64,000 nucleotides of DNA, taken from positions 26,046,022 through 26,110,021 of the forward strand of contig NC_072449.1 in assembly GCF_027596085.1 (NCBI RefSeq). The letters run 5' to 3'. The translations under genes were made by a program, and so were the position numbers. Under the pieces are notes generated by a model. It had not been told where the DNA came from and ran no database searches. It saw nothing but the letters and a program-made list of their open reading frames with translations. Source of the stretch: Anoplopoma fimbria (Eukaryota > Chordata > Actinopteri > Perciformes > Anoplopomatidae). Positions 24,491-36,747 of this stretch are shown here, piece by piece. The stretch's first letter is position 1. The number at the start of each line of letters is the position of its first letter.

Positions 24491-26895
24491 TATGGCATAT
24501 GCTGTTCTTTGCACCAATCTCTGGAGCAGTTGTCAACACAAGGACCTTTCAAATGTTCAAGGATTTAAACTTAAAGGAGGGAAACTGGGAATCCATTTCT
24601 TCTGACAATCTTACAGCCTCTTTGGAAGTTCATATTTACACACGGTTTCCTGCAGCACACCTTGTTTTGAGAGTCAAATGTAAAGAATAAAACCACATAA
24701 CATATTCTGTTAACTGCAATGAGAGAGAAGTCAGTTTGTCACATGAAGGATTTTGTTTCATATACATGTAAACATAAATAAAAAATACTCTGCATTTAAC
24801 CGTTCAAAATAACTATCTTAGTGCTTCTGAATTGTATTCCAGAATTGCATTATGCTGGTTGGGAGTAGGGAGAATCACAGAGTAATGTATATCTGTACTG
24901 TCCATATTATAGATCCCATACTATATCTAGCCACTGTATGCTGGAATAAGCTCCAACAGGGAAAGCCCCTTTCCTGGTTGATTGAAGGTTAAACTATAGT
25001 ATTTGTTTAACTCTGTCGATGACATATTGACTTCCTCTCTTGAGTTACAAATATAACATTTACACTTTCACAAGAAGGCAGGAAAACGCTTGAGAGCTAT
25101 TGACACCAATGTCACAGTACACATAGATCTGCTATACAATAGCTGGTGGTGTATATATATATATCTGCACAGGCATATCTAAAATGGCCCATCCAAGTCA
25201 TCGAGTTCCCTTTAATAATGCTGCATATGCATTCCTGACAATGTAATTAGGCATTAAACATAAGATTCCAGACGTGTTGATAAGTGCTTTGGTCTTTTTT
25301 AATGCAATGAACAAATCATAAAACTGTTCCAGTCATAGCAGCAATTTTCACTGCTAAATGATTTATCCTTCAAAGTAGTTTAAACCTTTATAAAAATAAT
25401 GTTTCAAGTGTCTGCCTTTCATTGTATCATCATAAACTAAGACATCAATAGAATTCTTAGAATTCTTACATCATCTACTAATATCAAACTTTTAAAGCTC
25501 TAAGGATAATGAGCCGCTAAGAAATCAACAAAGAGGACAGAGCTCCTTAATGGGTATTTTTGGCTGTAATTTAAGAAATTACTGACAGGAATGACAATTA
25601 GCAGTGACCCCTCACAGATTAAAAGTAGCGAGAGGTAAAAAGTGAGAATAACTGTTAATTATAGTAAGAAAGTGATATTTAAGACCATTTATATCTGCTT
25701 GTGAGAGACGTTGGTTTTGGTGACTCTGTGTATTAACTGATTCACACACAGTAAAAACCACCGTCGAACACTTTGGGAGGCACTTTTTCTTAAGTGCTGC
25801 ACAGTCTCTTAGCCAAACCATTTATAAAATAGCCTAATTACTCCACTGAATGCGAACAATTAACACATGGGGCAAGCTCAAATTTCTCTAAACCCCTTCC
25901 TCATACTTCCTAGTATTCGTACTGCGACATCAATATTGATGTCAAAATCTGGGTTAGTGGTGAATTAATTATCCAAAATAAAGAAAAGCTTGCTCATTAA
26001 AGTAAAATAGATATTGTTTGGTTTGAGGGCATCCCTTTACGGCTGTTCATTGAAATGGTGACTGCATCAGTTTGTGACTACTGAAAGGTGATTTAAATGC
26101 ACTGATGCTTCCTGCACCAGACCTGCCTGGGCTGTGATTCAGGTTTTTAAACTGGAAAACACATGGCAGCTGTTATTCACATATCATTTCAGACTCACTC
26201 CCTCATAATATGAATCCGTATCTGAATTTGTTTAAGGTGAGAAATTCTACGCTGGAGATCTAGCAGGTTATCACACTTCTTCTACTTCCGGAAGTGACAT
26301 CAAATCAAAATGTATCTTTCGATGTGAAAAGTGTCTCATAATTTACAGTCATCTAGCGAGTGTTTCATCCAGAGGAAGCTGGAGTCACAAATGGGGGATG
26401 GTGTGTCTTAATCTTCCTTTAAGTGCAAATAGGCTGGAGATGGTCTAAAAGGCTTAAGATGACCTAAGTAAGGTTTGAAACGTGTTGAGCAGTAACTTTG
26501 AGCCTGAGGATCACTAAGTGGCTTTTGCTGTTGTTGTCTTTGTAGTTTGTAGTCTAAACGATGACAGTCAAAGGTGGATTCATTGCTGCTCTAATTGTAC
26601 TGTGTGGCCTGAGTAAATGAGACACGCTTAAACTGTAATTAAAGCCTGAAGTAATAAGTCATGCGGTGAGATAACATACTCTAGCCTGTGACATAATCTG
26701 CTATGCATGATGGGATATGTCACAACAAAATAATAGTTTTCACTTCAGCTGTTAAAAAAACAACAAATTAAATGCAGTGTGTCTTCCCTTTACACATTGA
26801 ACACACTTGCTTCAGTATTGTATTTTTCGAATACATACTGTGTCCACACACTGAGGCATTATAACCCATATGTTAGGCTGAGACTCAAATCAACC
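24491..26895. other. AT-rich non-coding DNA
   Basis: GCTGGAATAAGCTCCAACAG at 24940-24959 faintly resembles the end of a common fish LINE/SINE tail but is too short to call. Tandem TAGAATTCT words occur near 25450-25466. No gene was recognised. Confidence 0.45.
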
Positions 26896-27730
26896 CCTGT
26901 AAAAGTAATGATGGGCGGTTCGTGACATGCATGAAGACACCGTTACGTGCCACGGTCATTTACGAGTGGGCTGCTCCCCTGCATGCCAGTCACAACTCAG
27001 CCATTTTGCGAGGGACGCCGCAGCGGATGAGGTCAGACCACAGACGCTGTTCACCGGCTGATAATAGCTGAGGGCTTTGAGTGTTCTTTAGAGTGGGATC
27101 TTGGCAAAAAAAATTCTGATTACATTTATATTCAGACCATGAGCCGATCAAGGGCTTCTTCTCTTGTCGTCTGAACGAGGCGGCACTCTGCTTGGAGATT
27201 GCCTCGATCAATTGCAGATGACTCAACAAGGATCTAGGCTTTCTTCTACAATTGACGGAAATTGGACGAGTGGGAAAAAAAATGTATTTGTTGTTGCACT
27301 ACTTTATGATGACGTATGAGTGAGTGTGCTAAGCCTTTGTAATTCACCTTATCTGTGTAGCATCCAGCGTATTTGCATGGATGGGTGCATAAGCTGCTGT
27401 ACTTTTCAAACAGCCTGCTTCTGAAGGTGTCCCTGGTGACATGCTCTAGCCATTTTCTGCTTAGGGCCACATATTAATAAACGTCAGTAGTGGTGAGCCG
27501 ACCTAGGCACTGACTTAATGTACTGCTGAATCGGTAAATCGACCTCTAACCCTGACGACACACTTGAGCTCTTATTAAAACAACACGGGCAGGGCGCTGA
27601 GCTGCAACTTGATTTTGACGGACGTGCAGTCGTTATCTCTGTTGGCCGTCACTAATCATGTGCCTCCACAGAGCAATGGCTAGGGTCACAGGGATGACAG
27701 AATTTCAAGGGTTTCTGTTTCAGACAAATA
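26896..27730. promoter_or_regulatory. possible conserved non-coding blocks
   Basis: Two moderately GC-rich, repeat-free patches (26900-27250 and 27480-27720) contain several CpGs and words such as GTCACTAATCATGTG. Minus-strand frames of 74-79 codons give no recognisable protein. The regulatory role is inferred. Confidence 0.22.
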
Positions 27731-28179
27731 AGTCAGCAGGTGTATTAGCCATCACACGAAGCACAATGTTACCACAATGACACAAGAGGCAATATACTGC
27801 AGCTTTTTAAAGTCAATGAAAGCATTAATAAAGTGCACAAGTGAATCTGTCCAACGGTAATTACTTGATGACACTTTAGGGCGTTAGTTATGTTATGTTA
27901 AGTTATGTTACGCCCCATGACTGAGAAAGTCCTACTATATGAAAATAATGTATTATAAACTGCATATTCTTTATTCAGCACCTAACTGGATTCCTACACA
28001 TTCATCTTCATTCATCATTACAGGATGACAGAACTAACTTTTGACTGTTTGTGTCTTGCATGTAAGTAGAAAAATAAATCAACACTATAATCTCTGAAAA
28101 GTGCACACATTTAAATGTTCTTTATTTCCTTCTCTACACACTTTTCTTTTCCTTTTCAGTCTTATTTTTCTCTTACCTC
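27731..28179. other. AT-rich spacer
   Basis: The word GTTATGTTA repeats near 27885-27910 between GGGCGT (27879-27884) and ACGCCC (27910-27915), a small inverted pair. TTCTTTTCCTTTTCAG at about 28144-28159 looks like a splice acceptor, but no donor-bounded frame follows. Confidence 0.4.
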
Positions 28180-28900
28180 TATGAGCATTGCTGACACCAG
28201 TTCTCCTGAGGAAAGAGAATAGGCCGATTAGAAATGATTGCTTGCTTGTCCCTGTTGCCATGTCTCCAAGACTTTCTCACAACCGCTTCGCATTATCGTC
28301 ATTCACTGCCGTTATCTTCTCATCTGCATGGTGGCAGCCCTACCTCCAGCACAAGGACAAGAAATTGGACCTCAGCAGGTAGCTAAATGTGCCTTCAATC
28401 CCTACAATCCTTTTAATCTTTCATCAATCATGTGGAAGCAGCTTGGAGCCCTGATCCTATTACGGGTTGAGGGGAATTGCTTGAATTGACAAACACAAGA
28501 GCTTTGCCATGCAAGAAAGTTGTGATGGAAGCATGGGTTGGCTGGGCAATTTGATGAGAAAAGCCTCAATCTGGTTCTAAAATAGAAAGCAAGCAAACAA
28601 ACAAACAATCGGAAGTGGTATTGCATGGGCTGTCAGAGAAGGTTCTAAGAATCACCGGGGCAGCAGGACCAAATGCTATGTAAAGCCTAAATAGTGTCTG
28701 AAATGCAAAGTTTTCTCAGGCCAAGTCTCTCTTAAGTGGCTAATTTAGGAATAAAGCGGAAGAATAATTGGTGGTTCATCACAGCTGAAAGTTTTTCTAA
28801 TCGTGATTTACCAAACATTTTAGGTCCAAATGTGCCCCCACCTCAGGACCAATGAGCTGGAAAGCTGATTTAGAGTTAATAAGGGTGTTGTGTCTATACT
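28180..28900. promoter_or_regulatory. possible conserved non-coding block
   Basis: It is balanced and repeat-poor, and open in overlapping frames on both strands (28188-28489 plus, 28402-28626 minus), none of them recognisable. It contains GGCCGATTAGAAATGATTG and CTTTTAATCTTTCATC words. By inference it is enhancer-like. Confidence 0.25.
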
Positions 28901-31849
28901 GCAATGAGCTCTGCATCACACATTTGCTGCCTCAGGTTTGTAAAGCCGAATGTAATTGAGATAATGGTGGTTCTTAGAAATCTTTCATTGGGTTCTGATA
29001 TTGTCCAATAAATAACATGATTTCCAAATCTAATCAGTTATTACTGGCAATGCTAAATGCCAAAACCTTTCACAAGTATTATTTCTCATTATTTATATAT
29101 ATGTGTTGTGATTATGACTCACAGTTTTGAAGTAACTATTTTTTTTATTTTTTTTTACAGTTTGTTTTACTAAAAAAATATATCTTATCTTAAAAATGTG
29201 GGTACAGATTTTTTTTTGTTTTGTTTTTTACATCCCAGTTAAATACTTATAACAGGGATCATCTTGAAAAAGTTGCCTTGGTTATTTTCCACTGTCATCA
29301 TAACGTGTGCTTTTTAGTTTCTTTTCTTACAAGCATTAAGGTCAGTTGTGTTCAAACCGACACATTGCATGTAGTAATGGCATATTGTGTCAGTTGTTAA
29401 CCTTATACTGTTATTAGCATTCTTGCTCACAAACGAAAAGCAGCCATCACAGATTTGACACTGATTTGTTGAATCTGACTCATGAAGAAGAGACTATAAT
29501 TTGTAAATGATTTGGGGTTTTATTCATCAAGCTGAAAAGGCAGTGACTGCTAACAGAACCCTCCCCACATGAACAGAGGGCTTAAGATTTTGGATTTAAA
29601 AATTTAAACTTTAGTTTGCTAGTTTAGCTTAGCGTTTAGAGACTGACTTGTGAGTCTAAACAGAGAGGTAATATTAAATTGTTCGGTCTTCTGTTTGATA
29701 TTTTATAGAAGAATACCTCTAATGTACTTTAAGTCCAGTGCTGAATATATATTGTACTTACATTACAAAATGTGTTGTGCTTTGACAGATAAGAAGCTAC
29801 AAAAAGTCACCCATGCTCTACAGCATTACAAATGTTATACACGTATCAAGAAAACCACATACAGTACGCCAGTGAAAGAAATAGGAAAGAGAAAGTTAAA
29901 GGGAAAAAGAAGGGAGTGGGTTACAGCATAACCAACATTGTCTAATTAGGAGTTTTATGGGGCATATAATTTGAGTCACAGCGCTAAGCCTTGATTCAAA
30001 AGCAAACACGTTTTTTTCTTTGGATATAACAAGAACACAGTGCTGCAGACTGAAATCTCACAAGTTAATTGCCCCTGAGTAAGTTATTCAGAGACTGAAA
30101 TGCAGCCCACTATCTTCTATTGATTAAAAGCAGTGCTCTGGCTTTAAATAGTTTATAATTTATATTATTATAACACAGATCAAATAATTATGTCTACAGT
30201 TTGAATGTCATTGATCTGATATTTGATAACGACAAAGTGAGGAGATATGGATCTTCAGTAACAGTTAAAAAATGTTTTGTGCATACTGTCTCCATCCATA
30301 TAAACTACAGCAAATTCTAATTCTAAGTGATGATGAAAGCAGAAAACTATGCACATTCACGTTACATAATTGTCACATCTGTACAGGTACTGTAACTCCA
30401 TCTGGAGTTTTGATGAGCACAGCTGTGATATGAATACATTTGTTGACGTAAAGCACCTTGTTCTGGTCTTGTTACATATTTCATTCATCTTAGTCTTTCC
30501 ACTTCACCGGCTGTTTTCACCTGTGTTTGTTTGTACTGTAGTTCTTCCTGCCAGCAGGAGATCCTCAGGTATCAGTGTAAGACTTCCAACAGACAGTATA
30601 TTTTGTTGCCATAACTACTGAACTATTGAAACTAATGGAGACACAGACTTAATTCAAGATCCTTAGGGGATGGTCGGGAAATCAATTAAAATTTAAGTGA
30701 CAGGAATAATGTTCAGTGTTGGCAGACGCTTGCACTCTCTAAGTGCCTTCTTGTTTCTACTATGGATATGTAATACTTCTTCTGCTGTATTGTTTAACGT
30801 CTGCCAATATTTTTACTGATCTGTGTATGTCAAATTATTGCTTTATTCTATATTTCCATTTTCTATGATTTCCATTTTTTATTCTTTGCTGCTTCATTGG
30901 CCCAGTTTCACCACAAAGGTCATTTATGTTGCATTTTATTTTACTTTAAACTTTTAAAACTATATCTTTTTTGGCCATTTGGGAACAGCGGGTACAAGTA
31001 GAGAACACTGTCATATTATCACCTTTCAAGTTTAAGCAAACAGTTGCTCATGTTCTCTTCCAGCAGATAAAAGCAACATTTTCATTAATTTGAAGTCATA
31101 TTTTCTGGCCATCTCTGTAATGACCCAGTCCAATAGCCCCTCTCTATTTTAGCTCTGTTTTTGGTCTCCTCCAAATCCTGCAGGAAATGTTTGGCCCTTT
31201 AGCTGCCCCACTGTGCTCACCAGCTAGTTTCTAGCTGTGTCTGTCTGGTGTTTACGGTGCTGAGCAGGTATTGTACGGTGGGGTTTTTAAAGCTTTTTCT
31301 CTGATAACATCTTCTGCTGCGGCCGATAAGACGCTATGTGAGTGGTGAGAGTGAACCAAAACAGTAAAGCTGTGAGACGACAGATAAACAATGAGTTTAA
31401 ACTGGTAATAAAATAATTCTCTGTCATTTTCTAGGTAGGTTCATCAACTAGAGCGACTCCATTACACATTTTCACTGATACAATTAAAATGATGATTATA
31501 CAAACTTTAATGAAAGGCTGAAGAGAAATAGTTGATGAATTGGCTTTAATAGCAAAGTTCATTAAACCAGGTGGGTTTTTTGTATCAGACACACATACCT
31601 AAATGCAGTTTGTTGCAGGCTGGATGAAAAGAAGCACAATTGGTTTATTATGCAAATTACAGCTTTACTCAGCTTTTAAATTTGTGATTTTGGATATGGT
31701 GTACAATACGATATCAATTGTGTTTGATGGTTGAGTACAGACTACCACTGTAAGCTACAAAATATAACCTGCATCAATTTATTTTTCACACATGGGGCCA
31801 CATGAAAAGTGGTGCATAACCAGTGAATAACAGCCTACCACCTGCAAAC
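28901..31849. other. AT-rich non-coding DNA
   Basis: T-rich low complexity lies at about 29138-29232. A 93-codon frame at 29650-29931 is lysine-rich with no recognisable domain. An octamer ATGCAAAT occurs at 31650-31657. No repeat family was recognised. Confidence 0.45.
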
Positions 31850-32350
31850 ATGAGCCTGAATGCAGCCTCTCAAATTGGCCCCTTTCCTCCTGTTGCCTGG
31901 GTCAACGGCAAATCTCCCATTCCCACAATGGCAGGCCAGTCTTCAGTTTTACATTTGAAAGCATATTTAACTTTTCACTCATCCATTCACAGCCTCTGAG
32001 CCCCGCCAAGATTAGCTTTTGGCAGACAATGCAGTGAATTGAAGGCCACACATGGCCCCTCTCTTGTTCTCTGGTTGACCAAACACACTTCCAGGGCCAG
32101 GAACTCTTGACCAGTCTTTTTAACCCACAAGGAGAAACTAGGACTGGGAGATAAGTCTATGGCAATGGATTTAGGATCCAAACTTGGCCAAACAAAAGTG
32201 TTGTCAGATGGAACAAGACAGATGGTCTTGTTCCTCGCTAACCTCCCAAACCTTAGTGTCAGAGGTTTCAGCAGAGGTTGTGAAAACACTTGGGCATATT
32301 GTCAAATGCTCAAATATGCCCCATTAAGACATTCAGGAGCCTTTTAGAAT
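31850..32350. promoter_or_regulatory. possible conserved non-coding block
   Basis: A compositionally balanced segment sits just left of the CTAT cluster, with overlapping unrecognisable frames on both strands (31987-32289 minus, 32159-32347 plus). CAGATGGAACAAGACAGATG and AACTTGGCCAAACA words are present. The position about 1.3 kb upstream of the promoter-like segment would fit a proximal regulatory region. Inferred. Confidence 0.28.
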
Positions 32351-32438
32351 CTCATTGCTAAAACATGTTCATGTATTTAATGAAAAACCTTACAGTTTAA
32401 GATAGAAAATAGCCTAACATAACAGTTAATATTCAGCC

Positions 32439-32560
<122 letters not shown>

Positions 32561-32951
32561 TTACAAGTTCAGCTTTAGTATCATATAAATTACTTGGCAC
32601 ATCAAAAACTAGGACTTTGTATGACTTTTGTTTCTCATAATTCACATTTGTAAAATGTATTTATATTTTTTGTTGAAAAGCTAGTTGGAAATTCTGCATA
32701 GTCACTTTAAAACACATCTTTAATTTACAGACAGTCCATGTATCAATTCTACACAAATAGTGTTTAATAACTATCTATTTAAAAGTTCAGTTTGCACATT
32801 GTTATTCCCTTTGTATGATTTTATTTTAAAAAACACATCTAATTACAGACAGTAGCCTCACAAATAGTGTTTAATAACGTTTGCACATTGTTATTCCCTA
32901 CATTTTCTTTAAGAAGAGAAAAACAAACGTGGAGGAAAAACAGAAAGAGCC

Positions 32952-32953
<2 letters not shown>

Positions 32954-33049
<96 letters not shown>
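32954..33049 (+). repeat. (CTAT)24 microsatellite
   Basis: Twenty-four uninterrupted units. It heads copy 2 of the local duplication and is preceded by AAAGAGCCAT. Confidence 0.97.
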
Positions 33050-33282
33050 ATATTTACAAGTTCAGCTTTAGTATCATATAAATTACTTGGCACATCAAAA
33101 ACTAGGACTTTGTATGACTTTTAATCATGACTTTGTTTCTCATAATTCACATTTGTAAAATGTATTTATATTTTTTGTTTCTCATAATTCACATTTGTAA
33201 AATGTATTTATATTTTTTTATTCCCTGTTGAAAAGCTAGTTGGAAATTCTGCATAGTCACTTTAAATCTATCTATCACATCT

Positions 33283-33286
<4 letters not shown>

Positions 33287-33318
<32 letters not shown>
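33287..33318 (+). repeat. (CTAT)8 microsatellite
   Basis: Eight units heading copy 3, with a small interrupted CTAT patch just upstream at 33267-33275. Confidence 0.95.
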
Positions 33319-33616
33319 TTACAAGTTCAGCTTTCAAAAACTAGGACTTTGTATGACTGATAATTCACATTTGTAAAATGTATTTATATTTTTTGTTGAA
33401 AAGCTAGTTGGAAATTCTGCATAGTCACTTTAAAACACATCTTTAACACTGATAGAACAATTCTACACAAATAGTGTTTCATAACGTTTGCACATTGTTA
33501 TTCCCTGTATGATTTTATTTAAAAAAAAAAAAAAAATACATTTCTTTAAGAAGAGAAAAACAAACGTGGAGGAAAAACAGAAAGAGCCATCTATCTGTCA
33601 GGGACTCTGGCTCTCA

Positions 33617-33635
33617 GCACCGAAGGGGGCGACCA
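33617..33635 (+). promoter_or_regulatory. weak CTCF-like or zinc-finger G-rich motif
   Basis: CAGCACCGAAGGGGGCGAC matches the AGGGGGCG half of the CTCF core well but not the upstream CCAC half. The left part CAGCACC also matches one half of a REST/NRSF site without a good right half. Either factor is possible; neither match is complete. Confidence 0.2.
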
Positions 33636-33811
33636 CACAGCACCGCCCATCCCTGCTCCAAAGTCCTCATTTGTAGATCGTGAGGGACCACGCAGCTCGT
33701 CAGTCCTCCACCATACCGGGGACGATTTCCCACGATTTTTTTTAGCTGCGTTCAATTAGATGAAGGCATGCTAATGGGCATCTTGGACGACCGCCTCTCT
33801 CCTCCGATGTG

Positions 33812-33830
33812 TGCCTCTCCGAGAGAGGCA
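33812..33830. other. perfect 8-bp hairpin in candidate 5'-UTR
   Basis: TGCCTCTC (33812-33819) and GAGAGGCA (33823-33830) are complementary around a CGA loop. Seen directly. If transcribed it would form a stable stem. Confidence 0.6.
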
Positions 33831-33840
33831 GCAGTATAGG

Positions 33841-33886
33841 AGCAGCAGCAGGAGGAGCAGGAGGAGGAGGAGGAGGAGGAGGAGGA
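33841..33886 (+). repeat. GCA/GGA trinucleotide repeat
   Basis: AGC units pass into a run of GGA units. It lies inside the candidate 5'-UTR and explains the glycine-, arginine- and serine-repeat frames seen here. Confidence 0.9.
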
Positions 33887-34050
33887 TCTGTGTTTTTTTT
33901 CTTCTGCCGTACCGTGTCGTGCACAGTGGAAATACACTCGCCTGCTCCGGGTACTATCAAAACGAAAGGGAGAGAAGAAGCAGGAGACGGAGGAGAGGAA
34001 GCATAAGGGCTTTTTTTGTTTTTTTTTTTGGACGTGGTGGGGGGGGAGGG

Positions 34051-34054
<4 letters not shown>

Positions 34055-34100
<46 letters not shown>
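34055..34100 (+). repeat. (GA)23 microsatellite
   Basis: Forty-six bases of perfect GA repeat, preceded by a G-run and followed by CACACAAG. It lies inside the candidate first exon. Confidence 0.97.
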
Positions 34101-34103
<3 letters not shown>

Positions 34104-34214
34104 ACAAGACTATACTGGTGAATTGCCAACGGGACAGGCCTGCTACATTGGATGTGTCTTCAGAATGGTAAGATTTATTTTTGGTGAGATTTTATGGCAG
34201 GGTTGCAGAAGGAA

Positions 34215-34215
<1 letters not shown>

Positions 34216-34245
<30 letters not shown>
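34216..34245 (+). repeat. (A)30 homopolymer
   Basis: Thirty consecutive A residues, about 50 bases downstream of the donor-like site. No upstream polyadenylation signal or retroposed body is evident. Confidence 0.95.
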
Positions 34246-34248
<3 letters not shown>

Positions 34249-34835
34249 AGACAGCTGCTCACAAGCATCATGCAGCACAGTACTCTCACTGCGTGTGTTT
34301 TTATTCTAATGCGACGTTTTTTTATTTTTATTTTTTTACAAATGTGCCATCCCACCCCCACCGTACGTTATTCCTCGGACAGGGATATGGATCAGCCTAC
34401 CTGGGTTCTTAGACCTCCTTAACATCGCACTGTGTGGATCTGATAATCTGATAGTAAGGGATCAAAAAGTCCACCGTTGTCTTTCAAAGCAGGTTCTGGA
34501 ATAGGACCGGCTGCACAGAGCTCCATAAATAACGGATGGCTCTCTGAATGCAGAGGTGGGTTAATAAACTAGTGCACGAAGCTCGTCCTCTATAACGGTA
34601 TCTGAATAGGCTGCCACTTGCGTTACGATTTTGCATTTAAAGGAGTAGAGAAGAGAATTATATAGATGTTTTATGTTTTAGTTTTTTAGCCCCCCCACCA
34701 TTTTTCATACAGGTGAGCCCATGGCCAACTTTATAGTAGCCTCTGTATCGTAGTGCAGTGGGTTGTGTATGAGTCTGCTGGTCTTGGTTTAAATGGAGAG
34801 ATGCTTAGTAAGGCTTAGGGAAAACTGCATAGTTG

Positions 34836-34840
<5 letters not shown>
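34246..34840. other. non-coding DNA downstream of the candidate exon
   Basis: Moderate composition. It includes GGTGGGTTAATAAACTAG near 34554, where AGAGGTGGGT could be an alternative donor. No protein-like frame. Confidence 0.4.

Positions 34841-34904
<64 letters not shown>
34841..34904. repeat. (AT)32 microsatellite
   Basis: Sixty-four bases of perfect AT alternation, read directly. Confidence 0.97.
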
Positions 34905-34908
<4 letters not shown>

Positions 34909-35280
34909 CAAAAATGGGTCTTCCCAGAAATACTGTGTTTTGAACAAGATGAAAAATGTTTTGAAGAATCATTAACTACATATAGTCATAGGTCATATTA
35001 CATCGCATTTTAGATTCACCAGAATTTATTTTTTTACAATTCTGACCTGTTAAATTTGCGAGGCATGGCCTTAACAACTGCACCATCACAGGGGGTCACA
35101 ATCAAACTAGCTAAGTCAGCTGAAACATATTAAGAGACCCCTCCGTGTGAATGTTCTGCAGTTCACAAATATTTGAGACTGGAGGAGTAAAAGCGTGAGT
35201 AGGACCCCTGGGAGTCATTGTTGGGGCCCTACACACAGACTAGACCAGCTCTGCACTCTGATTGGGCACGTTGTAAGACA

Positions 35281-35282
<2 letters not shown>
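34905..35282. other. non-coding spacer between microsatellites
   Basis: Nothing recognised apart from a T-run at 35029-35035. Confidence 0.45.

Positions 35283-35347
<65 letters not shown>
35283..35347 (+). repeat. (CA)n microsatellite
   Basis: Sixty-five bases of perfect CA repeat (32.5 units). Confidence 0.97.
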
Positions 35348-35349
<2 letters not shown>

Positions 35350-35749
35350 CTGAGAGTAGTGATGTAGTAGCACTCATGCTGGTTGTAGATTTTGGATATC
35401 TGCTACATCACAGTAATATAGATTATTGGTGTTATATATTAATAGAGAATTTCTCATGTATTAAAGAAAAGTATACATAGTAAGAGTTGTGTGAAATGTT
35501 AAATCAAAGTGACCTGATCTTTAACTGAAGAGTAATTTACGGCTTTGTGTCAAAACGAGAAAGAAAAAAAAGGAAAACTGCCCCATTGTAATCTAAGTGA
35601 ATTGTTTAAAGATTCAATTATACATTTAAGGAAAAAAATAGTTTGGCATTTTCAGTCTGAATTCGCAGTCAAACTTTTTCCACAACATGCTACAGTGCAG
35701 ACATCAGAACCATTAAAAAAAACAACTAATCTCTGCGAGGGGGAGGTAT
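35348..35749. other. AT-rich spacer
   Basis: Lysine-rich open frame only; no recognised feature. Confidence 0.45.
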
Positions 35750-36420
35750 TTATTTCACATATAACAGAGCTCACAAGTGCCTCCGTTGGCCGCAGCAAGT
35801 GCGTGACCTCAGATATTGGAGGTTTAATCCAAGAGAATCCAGGGGCCCTTCTCCCTCCATGGCAAGTGTTTGGTGGAGTCATCAAATGAAAAGTCTGAAG
35901 TTGTTAGGTCCCGCCGAGGTTAACCTTTTGTAGAACAAGGCTGCATTCTCCCAGTTGTCTTTGTCGTGCTGATGAGCTCTGAGAAGCAGCCTCAGCACTG
36001 GTTCTCTGCGTGATAAGAGGGGAAACAACCCTCCCTTTGTGATCACAAATGAAAAATCTGTTGCTCGTCTTTTTACGCCTTTTGTTGTTGTTACATTGCA
36101 AACCGAAACGCAGAGCTAGTCTCCAAAGGACAGATTGCGGAAAGAAAGATGACATGCAAGTTGCAGTTGGACCTTGTTACATTCCCATAAACGATTGACG
36201 CGTTTGAACTAATGTTGGCAGCGTACGGGGAAGGGGGGGGCAGCTGCTGAACGATGACAGAGAGGAAACAATGAAATGCCTCCGTCCCTCTGGAGCTTTC
36301 CAGGGGGATGTTGTGTGTTTCAAGTAATAATTGTTATCAGAACTGTACGGTCATCTAGGGAGGGGATGGCTGCCGTCGACGGAAATGGATACTGTGGATG
36401 GTGAAGACGGTGTGAAGAGC
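35750..36420. promoter_or_regulatory. possible conserved non-coding block
   Basis: The GC is balanced, with CpGs such as GACGCGTTTG near 36198 and GCGTACGGGG near 36221. Overlapping unrecognised minus-strand frames are at 35652-35885 and 35904-36155. A G-run lies at 36231-36240. It sits about 2 kb downstream of the candidate first exon, so intronic regulation is possible. Inferred. Confidence 0.25.
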
Positions 36421-36705
36421 ATGATAATAGAAATGATATTATGTGAGTTGAAAATAAGTCAGTTAAGTAAAAACTACTATACTTGATATTTACATGTAAT
36501 TTATACATCAATTGTTTTCCTGTTAATTAATACAATGATCTTTACCTGCATTTTCAACTTAGCAGCATGGAGTGTAACAAAAGGAGAGGTGAATTTTCTA
36601 GTCTGGAGCATTATGTTCGGTTGAAGCCGCAGTCTGTCATCTTGTGATTTATCACACAAAGAACTAATGGGTTACACCACTTTATTGGACATGAAAGCTA
36701 AACCC

Positions 36706-36747
36706 TCACACACACTCCCACACACACACACACACTCCCACACACTA
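36706..36747 (+). repeat. imperfect CA repeat
   Basis: CACA runs are broken by two CTCC interruptions. Confidence 0.9.

Larger units (their letters stand above)
33600..34167 (+). promoter_or_regulatory. candidate promoter and 5'-UTR first exon
   Basis: CpG density rises sharply over the flanks between 33600 and 33990. The stretch carries a GGA/GCA repeat (33841-33886), a hairpin (33812-33830), a purine-rich segment and (GA)23, all common in vertebrate 5'-UTRs. It ends CTTCAGAATG at 34167, followed directly by GTAAGA at 34168-34173, a good donor. The only codon before the donor in this context is the ATG at 34165-34167, so translation could start on the exon's last codon with a phase-0 intron after it. 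Another donor-like AGAGGTGGGT lies near 34552-34561. I do not recognise the gene. The start is unknown; a non-coding RNA is also possible. This is inference from signals. Confidence 0.35.

Noticed and set aside
24940..24959. GCTGGAATAAGCTCCAACAG as a LINE/SINE tail
   Set aside because: Only about 20 bases resemble the family and the flanks do not continue it.
28144..28160. Strong splice-acceptor-like tract TTTTCCTTTTCAG
   Set aside because: No open frame with a donor follows; pyrimidine tracts are common here.
32695..32705. TGCATAGTCAC, identical to the middle of miR-153
   Set aside because: Only 11 bases match, it recurs in the duplicated unit, and no complementary star arm is nearby.
32806..32816. 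TTCCCTTTGT, like the start of miR-204
   Set aside because: The match ends after about 10 bases and there is no hairpin.
32867..33124. Open frames rich in repeated Ser-Ile-Tyr-Leu
   Set aside because: They are translations of the CTAT microsatellite, not genes.
33742..34129. Minus-strand frames of about 120 codons rich in Ser, Leu and Pro
   Set aside because: Produced by the GA and GGA repeats of the candidate 5'-UTR; two frames overlap and neither has a domain.
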